A program made the translations under genes and the position numbers. The notes under the pieces were generated by a model. That model saw only the letters and a program-made list of their open reading frames with translations, made no database searches and was not told the origin of the DNA. 16,443 nt of DNA from Bacteroidales bacterium (lineage in GTDB: Bacteria > Bacteroidota > Bacteroidia > Bacteroidales > Bacteroidaceae): positions 1 to 16,443 of the forward strand of contig SFCY01000050.1 of assembly GCA_004558865.1 (NCBI GenBank). The letters are read 5' to 3'. Positions 1 through 5,547 of this stretch are shown one piece after another. Positions within the stretch are counted from its first letter, which is position 1; each line of letters starts with the position of its first letter.

Positions 1-101
1 TCATCGGTCGTGTAGCCCGCTACACTCCCTCTTCAACTTACGTTTTGAGTCCCGATAGCTTGCAGAATACGACTCGACCTAATTTATAGAACCAGCCTTA
101 A
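1..101. repeat. Right part of a MITE-like palindromic element (copy A)
   Basis: Positions 1-101 match 5357-5457 closely: the first 30 bases are identical, and the rest matches with scattered substitutions and small indels. Shared landmarks are a short palindrome around gtgtagcccgctacac, an acgttttgag arm (40-49) and an end of the form agaacc(n)gccttaa (88-101). In the complete copy at 5261-5457 this part is the right half of an inverted-repeat structure, so the left half of copy A probably lies beyond the window. No coding capacity is visible. A small non-autonomous mobile element fits the shape, but a structural or regulatory repeat cannot be excluded. Confidence 0.7.
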
Positions 102-194
102 TTGGTGTTGGCACAGCTCCTGACTTAGCCAATGCGTCACCCTAAATCAACCAAGCAAACTACAACAAATTGCCTTAGCTTGCATGATGTGTGT

Positions 195-294
195 CAGTTG
201 TCACACAGCAATGGAACAGTTGTCACACAGCAATGGAACAGTTGTCACACAACAGTGGAACAGCTGTCACACAACAGTGGAACAGCTGTCCACA
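195..294. repeat. 22-bp direct tandem repeat, four full units plus a partial fifth
   Basis: Units begin at 195, 217, 239 and 261, each 22 bp. Units 1 and 2 are identical, units 3 and 4 differ by a few bases, and a partial fifth unit starts at 283. Each unit contains a gttgtcacac-type core; in units 3 and 4 the core approaches a small hairpin of the form gytgtcacacaac. The direct arrangement and unit length resemble plasmid iterons or protein-binding arrays. No replication gene is next to it, and there are no unique spacers as in CRISPR. Confidence 0.85.
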
Positions 295-309
295 TGTAGT
301 TTAACACTT

Positions 310-381
310 TTGGTTGACTACTTTTAGCCTTATTTTTAATGTTGGTTGACCCGGTTAAACATTACTTTTATATTTGGTTGA
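310..381. repeat. Three ttggttga words at exact 32-bp spacing
   Basis: The octamer ttggttga occurs at 310-317, 342-349 and 374-381, so consecutive starts are exactly 32 bp apart, about three helical turns. The sequence between the words is not conserved. This phasing is what one would expect of a same-face protein-binding array, but no regulator or target is identifiable. Confidence 0.6.
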
Positions 382-597
382 TACATGTAGGGAAACTTGC
401 CATGAATCCACGGACAATATCGGTTGAGCCTCTTGGGGGCATCCGAAATCTCATGGAGGGAAACACGGGAAAACCATATATCAGGGCGCATTCGCAGAAT
501 GGCTGTTGTTGGGACCACAACTCGCTGGATGGCTGCATTGCGCCCGGCGGAATGCTAAAAAATGAAAAGGGGTAGGGGATAATCCAAAAAAAATACC
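382..597. other. Intergenic stretch upstream of era, no supported gene
   Basis: Short open frames exist on both strands (for example 339-575 + and 368-634 -), but none has a recognisable domain, ribosome binding site or coding-like composition. I treat them as chance frames. The only functional signal seen is the era promoter -7 box at the right edge. Confidence 0.5.
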
Positions 598-605
598 TAA
601 CTTTG
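598..605 (+). promoter_or_regulatory. Bacteroidota-type -7 box for era
   Basis: The sequence taactttg is a perfect match to the Bacteroidota primary sigma factor -7 consensus TAnnTTTG. It would start transcription near 612, giving a leader of about 45 nt before the era ATG at 658. No good -33 TTTG was found at the expected spacing. Confidence 0.6.
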
Positions 606-657
606 CACCTTGCAGAAGCGCGCGCACATCGCACGCGCAGCCAAACTCCATTCAGCC

Positions 658-1539
658 ATGCACAAAGCAGGATTCGTCAACATCGTGGGAAACCCCAACG
701 TGGGGAAGTCCACGCTAATGAACCAACTCGTGGGCGAGCGCATCAGCATCGCCACCTTCAAGGCACAGACCACGCGCCATCGCATTATGGGAATCGTCAA
801 CGACGACGACTGCCAGATTGTCTTCTCCGATACGCCGGGGGTGCTGAAGCCTTCCTACAAGATGCAGGAGATGATGCTCGCCTTCTCTGAGAGCGCCCTG
901 CAGGACGCCGACATTCTGCTCTATGTCACCGACGTAAACGAGAACCCGGAGAAGAACAAGGACTTCTTGGACAAGGTGGGCAAGATGGACGTGCCGGTGC
1001 TGCTGCTCATCAACAAGATCGACCAGACCGACCAGAAAAAGCTCGGCGAACTGGTGGAGCTGTGGCACAGGCTGCTCCCCAAGGCCGAGATCCTGCCCAT
1101 TTCGGCCCAAAACAAGTTCGGCACCGACATCCTGCTCAAGCGCATCAAGGAGCTGCTGCCCGACTCGCCGCCCTACTTCGACAAGGACCAGCTCACCGAC
1201 AAGCCGGCCAAGTTCTTCGTCAGCGAGATCCTGCGCGAGAAGATCCTGCGCTACTACGACAAGGAGGTGCCCTACAGCGTGGAGGTGGTCACCGAGCGGT
1301 TCAAGGAGGACGAGCACCACATCCACATCTCCTGCGTGATCTATGTGGAGCGCGACTCGCAAAAGGGAATCATCATCGGCCACCAGGGGCTGGCCCTGAA
1401 GAAGGTGAGCTCGGAGGCCCGAAAGTCGCTGGAGAAGTTCTTCGGCAAGCCGGTCTATCTCGACACCTTTGTCAAGGTGGACAAGGACTGGCGCAACTCG
1501 CAGCGCGAGCTCCAGCAGTTTGGCTACGACCCCAAATAA
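658..1539 (+). CDS. era: GTPase Era
   Basis: Era is a GTPase that binds 16S rRNA near its 3' end and helps mature the 30S ribosomal subunit. The 293-residue protein has the usual Era length and order. The GTPase domain carries P-loop GNPNVGKS (residues 11-18), DTPG (58-61), NKID (119-122) and an SAQ G5 motif (149-151). The C-terminal KH domain has a G-H-Q-G loop (241-244). I chose ATG 658 because MHKAGFVNIVG matches Era N-termini; an in-frame TTG at 610 would add 16 unlikely residues and lies at the predicted transcription start. It leads a run with der 106 bp downstream, which has no separate promoter box in the gap. Confidence 0.97.
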   Translation: MHKAGFVNIVGNPNVGKSTLMNQLVGERISIATFKAQTTRHRIMGIVNDDDCQIVFSDTPGVLKPSYKMQEMMLAFSESALQDADILLYVTDVNENPEKNKDFLDKVGKMDVPVLLLINKIDQTDQKKLGELVELWHRLLPKAEILPISAQNKFGTDILLKRIKELLPDSPPYFDKDQLTDKPAKFFVSEILREKILRYYDKEVPYSVEVVTERFKEDEHHIHISCVIYVERDSQKGIIIGHQGLALKKVSSEARKSLEKFFGKPVYLDTFVKVDKDWRNSQRELQQFGYDPK

Positions 1540-1549
1540 TGCGGGTTTG

Positions 1550-1618
1550 CTCCGAGAGTTCCGATAGCTCCCAACCCTCCGGGAGCTCTGAATACTCTGA
1601 GAGTTCCGGCCTCTCCGG
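1550..1618. repeat. Degenerate 9-bp tandem repeat between era and der
   Basis: The gap splits cleanly into nonamers from 1550: ctccgagag, ttccgatag, ctcccaacc, ctccgggag, ctctgaata, ctctgagag, then ttccggcct and a partial ctccgg. The consensus is roughly ytcygarag. If translated in one frame it gives a serine-rich low-complexity peptide, but it lies outside both genes. It is probably a decayed minisatellite. Confidence 0.6.
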
Positions 1619-1645
1619 TTAATCAACATCAAAACAAACAAGAGC

Positions 1646-2959
1646 ATGTCAAATTTAGTAGCTATAGTCGGACGGCCCAATGTGGGCAAGTCGACACTTT
1701 TCAACCGACTCACACAGTCACGCCGCGCCATCGTGAGCGACACGGCCGGCACCACCCGCGACCGCCAATACGGCAAGTGCACCTGGAACGACCGCGAGTT
1801 CTCCGTGGTGGACACGGGAGGCTGGGTGGTCAACTCTGACGACATCTTCGAGGACGCCATCCGCAACCAGGTGAAGGTGGCCACGGAGGAGGCCGACCTC
1901 GTGCTTTTCGTCGTCGACAACGAGACCGGTGTGACCGACTGGGACGGCGACGTGGCCCAGATCCTGCGCCGCTCCAACCTGCCCGTCATCCTTGTGGCCA
2001 ACAAGGTGGACAACAGCGGGACGGCCTACACCGCGGCCGACTTCTACAGGCTCGGGCTGGGCGACCCCGTGTGCATCAGCGCCGCCACGGGAGGAGGCAC
2101 GGGCGACCTGCTCGACCTCGTGGTGGAGAAGCTGCCCAAGGATGACGGCGAGATGATGGACGACGACATTCCGCGCTTCGCGGTGGTGGGACGGCCCAAC
2201 GTGGGCAAGTCGAGCATCATCAACGCCTTCATAGGCGAGGACCGCAACATCGTCACCGAGATTGCCGGCACCACGCGCGACTCCATCTACACCCGCTACA
2301 CCAAGTTCGGCTTCGACTTCTATCTCGTCGACACCGCAGGCATACGCCGCAAGAACAAGGTGACCGAGGACCTGGAGTTCTACAGCGTGATGCGCTCCAT
2401 CCGTGCCATAGAGAACAGCGACGTGTGCATCCTCATGATCGACGCCACACGCGGCATCGAGTCGCAGGACATGAACATCTTCCAACTCATCCAGAAAAAC
2501 AACAAGAGCCTCGTGGTGGTGGTCAACAAGTGGGACCTCGTGGAGGACAAGAGCCAGAAGGCCATCGACACCTTCAAGAACGCCATCCTCAACCGCATGG
2601 CGCCCTTCAACGACTTCCCCATCATCTTCGCCTCGGCCGTGACCAAGCAGCGCATCTTCAAGGTGCTCGAGACGGCCAAGCAGGTCTACCTCAACCGCAA
2701 GACCCACGTGGGCACCTCGAAGCTCAACGAGGTGATGCTGCCCATCATCGAGGCCACGCCGCCACAGTCGATAAAGGGCAAGTACATCAAGATAAAATAC
2801 TGCACGCAGCTGCCCAACACGCAGATCCCCTCCTTCGTGTTCTACGCCAACCTGCCGCAGTATGTGAAGGAGAACTACCGCCGCTTCTTGGAGAACAAGA
2901 TCCGGGAGAACTGGCCTATGCACGGTTGTCCCATCAACGTCTTCATCCGTCAGAAGTAG
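1646..2959 (+). CDS. der: Ribosome biogenesis GTPase Der (EngA)
   Basis: Der is a double GTPase needed for 50S ribosomal subunit assembly. The 437-residue product shows two complete G domains in tandem followed by the KH-like domain, the normal Der architecture and length. Domain 1 has GRPNVGKS (9-16), AGTTRD (34-39), DTGG (56-59) and NKVD (119-122). Domain 2 has a second GRPNVGKS (182-189), AGTTRD (207-212), DTAG (229-232) and NKWD (294-297). Residues from about 350 to 437 form the KH-like region. It follows era, forming a ribosome-assembly pair, and only 5 nt separate its stop from the next start. Confidence 0.97.
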   Translation: MSNLVAIVGRPNVGKSTLFNRLTQSRRAIVSDTAGTTRDRQYGKCTWNDREFSVVDTGGWVVNSDDIFEDAIRNQVKVATEEADLVLFVVDNETGVTDWDGDVAQILRRSNLPVILVANKVDNSGTAYTAADFYRLGLGDPVCISAATGGGTGDLLDLVVEKLPKDDGEMMDDDIPRFAVVGRPNVGKSSIINAFIGEDRNIVTEIAGTTRDSIYTRYTKFGFDFYLVDTAGIRRKNKVTEDLEFYSVMRSIRAIENSDVCILMIDATRGIESQDMNIFQLIQKNNKSLVVVVNKWDLVEDKSQKAIDTFKNAILNRMAPFNDFPIIFASAVTKQRIFKVLETAKQVYLNRKTHVGTSKLNEVMLPIIEATPPQSIKGKYIKIKYCTQLPNTQIPSFVFYANLPQYVKENYRRFLENKIRENWPMHGCPINVFIRQK

Positions 2960-2964
2960 CCGCC

Positions 2965-3366
2965 ATGCGACGCGCCGTCTATATGCTCATGGCCGTGGCC
3001 GCAGTTGTGGCCGTGGCCTCGTGTGGGAAGAAGGGGCCGGAGCCGGCCGCCATCGCCGCGCAGGCCGCCAAAGGCTACTACGACCAGCTGCTGCGCGGCG
3101 ACTACAAGGCCTTCGTCGACGGCACCTACCGCCCTGAGCGCATTCCCGAGAGCTACCGCCAGCAGTTGGAGGCCAACGCCAAGATGTTCGTGGCCCAGCA
3201 GCAGGAGGAACACCGCGGCCTCAAGGGCGTGGGCGTGCAGGGCTGCGACGCCGACACCGCCGCCCACGTGGCCAACGCCTACCTCATCTTCACCTACGGC
3301 GACGGCACCCGGGAGCGTGTGTGCGTGCCCATGGTGGAGAGCAAGGGCACGTGGTATCTGCGCTGA
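2965..3366 (+). CDS. Small lipoprotein, DUF4878/NTF2-like
   Basis: This 133-residue protein begins with a type II signal peptide: two arginines, a hydrophobic stretch and a VASC lipobox with the lipidated cysteine at residue 20. The mature part begins GKKG and contains the pattern AAKGYYDQLLRGDYKAFVDG, typical of small NTF2-fold periplasmic lipoproteins annotated DUF4878 in Bacteroidales, and ends in a predicted strand KGTWYLR. The ATG at 2965 lies 5 nt after der, so it is probably co-transcribed and translationally coupled. The frame stays open far upstream inside der, but the lipobox fixes this start. The specific function is unknown; the fold assignment is by resemblance only. Confidence 0.85.
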   Translation: MRRAVYMLMAVAAVVAVASCGKKGPEPAAIAAQAAKGYYDQLLRGDYKAFVDGTYRPERIPESYRQQLEANAKMFVAQQQEEHRGLKGVGVQGCDADTAAHVANAYLIFTYGDGTRERVCVPMVESKGTWYLR

Positions 3367-3393
3367 GGCCAACGCCGCCCCGTGCGCCTTCCG

Positions 3394-3414
3394 CCCCACC
3401 GCGTGGCCGTGGGG
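3394..3414 (+). other. Small hairpin after the lipoprotein gene
   Basis: The arms ccccac (3394-3399) and gtgggg (3409-3414) pair with a 9-nt loop in the 88-bp gap before the FMN reductase gene. There is no U tract, so it may be a weak pause or processing site, or chance in a GC-rich gap. Confidence 0.25.
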
Positions 3415-3454
3415 GCCAAAGAACACCAACATCAATCGAAATGAAAACAATACA

Positions 3455-3991
3455 ATGAAAGTGCTATTCGTGGTAGGCTCCCTCCGCAGGGAGTCGTTCA
3501 ACAAGCAAGTGGCCGAGCACGTGGAGCAGGAACTCCGCGGCAAGGCCGAAGTGGAGTGGCTCCACTATGAGGATGTTCCGTTCATGAACCAGGACATAGA
3601 GTTTCCCACCCCCGCAAACGTGGCCCGAGTGCGCCGCCAAGTGATGGAAGCCGACGCCCTGTGGGTGTTCACGCCCGAATACAACTACAGCTACCCGGCT
3701 TTGGTGAAGAACCTCTTCGACTGGTTGTCGCGCCCCATGCGCGCCGACGACCCCACGCGGGCCACGGCCATACAGGGCAAGCGCGTGCTGCTCACGGGCA
3801 TGGGCGGAAAGAACCAGACCGCCGACTGCCGCCAGAAGCTCACCTCGATGCTCGATTTCCTCCAGGCCGATGTAGTGGAGCCGCAGGTGGGCCTCATGGC
3901 CAACGTGGAGGCTTGGGCCGACAACAGCGTGGTGCTGGACGAAGAGCAGAAGGATCTCCTCGCCGTTCAGGTGGAAGCTCTGCTGAAGTGA
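3455..3991 (+). CDS. NAD(P)H-dependent FMN reductase (flavodoxin-like fold)
   Basis: The family uses NAD(P)H to reduce FMN, or quinone and azo substrates through bound FMN, in the cytoplasm. The 178-residue product has the family length. The N-terminus has a beta strand followed by the FMN phosphate-binding loop GSLRRESFN (8-16). A second signature, PEYNYSYP (74-81) followed by KNLFDWLSRP (85-94), is diagnostic of NADPH-dependent FMN reductases. The C-terminus ends in a charged helix as in homologues, so TGA 3989-3991 looks like a natural stop. The natural substrate cannot be told from sequence. The region directly after the stop is unusual and described separately. Confidence 0.93.
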   Translation: MKVLFVVGSLRRESFNKQVAEHVEQELRGKAEVEWLHYEDVPFMNQDIEFPTPANVARVRRQVMEADALWVFTPEYNYSYPALVKNLFDWLSRPMRADDPTRATAIQGKRVLLTGMGGKNQTADCRQKLTSMLDFLQADVVEPQVGLMANVEAWADNSVVLDEEQKDLLAVQVEALLK

Positions 3992-4114
3992 CAGGGCCGG
4001 CCCGGCTCTTGCAAAGGATGCGGCCAATGCTCCGGCTGCAAGGGATTCAGAATCTGCCTGCATGGCGCAACATCCCCGCGCATCACATTGGCTTGCATCC
4101 GCAATAGCCTCTAA
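3992..4114 (+). other. Cysteine-rich open stretch in frame after the FMN reductase stop
   Basis: Reading on in the FMN reductase frame past TGA 3989-3991 gives 40 sense codons to TAA at 4112-4114. They include SCKGCGQCSGCKGFRIC, with cysteines at codons 7, 10, 13, 16 and 22 (CxxCxxCxxC then C), an arrangement that could bind iron-sulfur or metal. No ATG, GTG or TTG lies in frame before the cysteines, so it could be reached only by stop readthrough or a frameshift. A hairpin (3993-3999 with 4003-4009, loop 4000-4002) begins 2 nt after the TGA. It may be a decayed gene end or chance. Confidence 0.3.
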
Positions 4115-4116
4115 GG

Positions 4117-4186
4117 GGATTCCTCTCTTTCAGCCCAGGCAGGATCGCGCGGCCTGGGGGAATCCAGTCGAGAATATTATTTTTTT
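4117..4186 (+). promoter_or_regulatory. Structured leader candidate upstream of the cyclodeaminase-like gene
   Basis: Two stacked perfect stems are present: ggattcc (4117-4123) with ggaatcc (4159-4165), and inside it cccaggc (4134-4140) with gcctggg (4152-4158). A 10-nt one-sided bulge lies at 4124-4133 and the apical loop is 11 nt. A run of seven T follows at 4180-4186. The fold ends about 37 nt before the start codon. It could be a regulatory leader or the end of the upstream transcript. No known riboswitch class was recognised. Confidence 0.4.
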
Positions 4187-4202
4187 CAAACATTTGCCAG
4201 CT

Positions 4203-5159
4203 ATGATTGTCATTCAAGATGAAGAGGTGAGAAGTCTTGGCCTGAAGCCCGCTGACTTCATAAGCGCAGTCAGGCATTGTTTCGTGCATAAGCCCGAATG
4301 CCAGCTTCCGCCAAAAATGAGTGTGCATCCCAAAAACGACGACTTCATCACCACCATGCCCTGCCTGTTGCCAACAGACACCAGTCGGTTTGGGGTGAAG
4401 GTCGTCTCACGCGCCAAAGGAAGAGTCCCCGCCCTGAAGAGCGACACGTTCCTTTATGATGTGGAGTCGGGTGGGCTGCTCGCGGTTGTCGATAGTGATT
4501 ATGTCACCACGATGCGCACGGGCGCCGTCGCCGCACTCGCCGTCGAGACACTGAAGAAAAGCACTGTCAGAAAAATAGCCTTGATGGGGCTTGGGAACAC
4601 CGCGCGGGCAACGGTGATGTGCCTTTCGTCTATTCTACCCCCCCCCGAGGACAAATATGAAGTCAGTCTGCTAAGGTATAAGGACCAGGCTGATTTGTTC
4701 ATAGAAGCGTTTGACAGCCTAAACGACTTCCATTTCACGATAGCCGACAACGTGACGGACCTCTTCGGCGACGCCGATGTCATCATCTCGTGCATCACTC
4801 AGGCTGACGGGTTGATTGCAGACGACGTGGGTATCTTTAAGCCAGGTGTTCTCGTGGTTCCTGTGCATACAAGAGGATTCCAGAACTGTGACCCGGTGTT
4901 TGACAAAGTGGTTTGCGACGACGTGGGTCATGTGAGGGGATTCAAGCATTTCAACGAATTCAAGAATCTTGCTGAGCTTGGTGATATCCTGCGGGGCGAC
5001 ATGCCGGGAAGGACATGCGAGGAAGAGAGAATCGTAGACTATAATATAGGCCTGGGCCTGCACGATGCCTATATCTGCAGCATGGTCTACGACGCGGTGG
5101 CCTCTAGGCCGCATGAGAACATAGGGCTTGTGCATAATTCCCATAAGTATATCATCTGA
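4203..5159 (+). CDS. Ornithine cyclodeaminase / mu-crystallin family protein
   Basis: This NAD(P)-binding family includes ornithine and alanine-type deaminases and ketimine reductases. The 318-residue protein has the family length. It carries the substrate-site pattern FGVKVVSR with Lys66, the DxxYVTTMRTGA segment with Arg105, the Rossmann loop GLGNTA (129-134), a candidate catalytic Asp230, and a C-terminal YNIGLGLHDAYICSMVY segment like the conserved family helix. I chose ATG 4203 because MIVIQDEEV matches family starts; an in-frame ATG at 4062 would add 47 residues spanning the structured leader. The exact substrate is not determinable. Codon use is less GC-rich than in era and der, and nine C residues run at 4638-4646 inside the gene. 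Confidence 0.85.
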   Translation: MIVIQDEEVRSLGLKPADFISAVRHCFVHKPECQLPPKMSVHPKNDDFITTMPCLLPTDTSRFGVKVVSRAKGRVPALKSDTFLYDVESGGLLAVVDSDYVTTMRTGAVAALAVETLKKSTVRKIALMGLGNTARATVMCLSSILPPPEDKYEVSLLRYKDQADLFIEAFDSLNDFHFTIADNVTDLFGDADVIISCITQADGLIADDVGIFKPGVLVVPVHTRGFQNCDPVFDKVVCDDVGHVRGFKHFNEFKNLAELGDILRGDMPGRTCEEERIVDYNIGLGLHDAYICSMVYDAVASRPHENIGLVHNSHKYII

Positions 5160-5260
5160 GCATATAGGGGATCCCCACGCTTATGGCCCTGCTGCGGTTT
5201 GGAGGCGCATGGTGCGGTGCCAGTCGGCGCTTGGTGTTGCCGTTTTCCGCTTTCTCTTAT

Positions 5261-5457
5261 GGTCGGTTCTAAAAATTAGGTTTAGAAACCAAGCCGATAT
5301 GTATATATGTAATTTCTATCTTCTTCTGCATCTATCGGTCTCAAAACGTCAAGGTCTCATCGGTCGTGTAGCCCGCTACACTCCCTTTTCAACTTACGTT
5401 TTGAGACCGATAGCTGGGTCCAATACGCCTCGACCTGATTTTTAGAACCGACCTTAA
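5261..5457. repeat. MITE-like palindromic element (complete copy B)
   Basis: The element has terminal inverted repeats, 5261-5281 and 5433-5453, identical at 20 of 21 positions. An internal perfect 18-bp inverted repeat pairs 5333-5350 with 5396-5413. A central palindrome with 7-bp arms, gtgtagcccgctacac, lies between them. The right end closes with ccttaa, as in copies A (to 101) and C (to 8295). There is no transposase and no room for one. The nested symmetry suggests either a non-autonomous transposable element or a cruciform-forming regulatory repeat. It lies just upstream of the AAA+ operon promoter. Confidence 0.75.
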
Positions 5458-5514
5458 ATTCTCAATGCCTAAATTTTGGAACCGCACTTGTAGTGCATTG
5501 TCAAAATAATATTG

Positions 5515-5522
5515 TACTTTTG
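5515..5522 (+). promoter_or_regulatory. -7 box for the AAA+ ATPase operon
   Basis: The sequence tacttttg is a perfect TAnnTTTG, 25 nt before the ATG at 5548. It gives a very short leader. A small hairpin gcact-tgt-agtgc (5485-5497) lies just upstream, and no convincing -33 element is present. The promoter sits between the palindromic element and the operon, so the module probably carries its own promoter. Confidence 0.65.
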
Positions 5523-5547
5523 CAATATCAACTAAAAACGATTCTAT

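Noticed and set aside
195..294. Possible CRISPR array
   Set aside because: The 22-bp units are directly abutting with no spacers, and no cas gene is in the window.
336..634. Several frames of 60-88 residues upstream of era on both strands
   Set aside because: No domain, no ribosome binding site, conflicting strands, and they overlap repeats and the era promoter.
610..657. TTG start for era at 610
   Set aside because: It lies at the predicted transcription start and adds residues not expected in Era; ATG 658 matches the family N-terminus.
715..2923. Long minus-strand frames opposite era and der (715-2013 and 1718-2923)
   Set aside because: They are antisense shadows of two certain GTPase genes; composition is biased and they have no motifs or ribosome binding sites.
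3993..4009. Hairpin after the FMN reductase TGA as a selenocysteine insertion element
   Set aside because: It begins only 2 nt after the TGA and has a 3-nt GCC loop, unlike bacterial SECIS elements, and the reductase has a normal C-terminus at this stop.
4062..4202. Upstream ATG 4062 for the cyclodeaminase-like gene
   Set aside because: It would translate the structured leader and add 47 residues not seen in the family.
5167..5176. 10-bp palindrome ggggatcccc after the cyclodeaminase-like gene
   Set aside because: It has no loop and no T run, and nothing links it to termination or binding beyond its symmetry.
5128..5445. 105-residue frame across the palindromic element
   Set aside because: It runs through the inverted repeats and the cyclodeaminase-like gene end; the product has no domain and the frame is best explained by chance.
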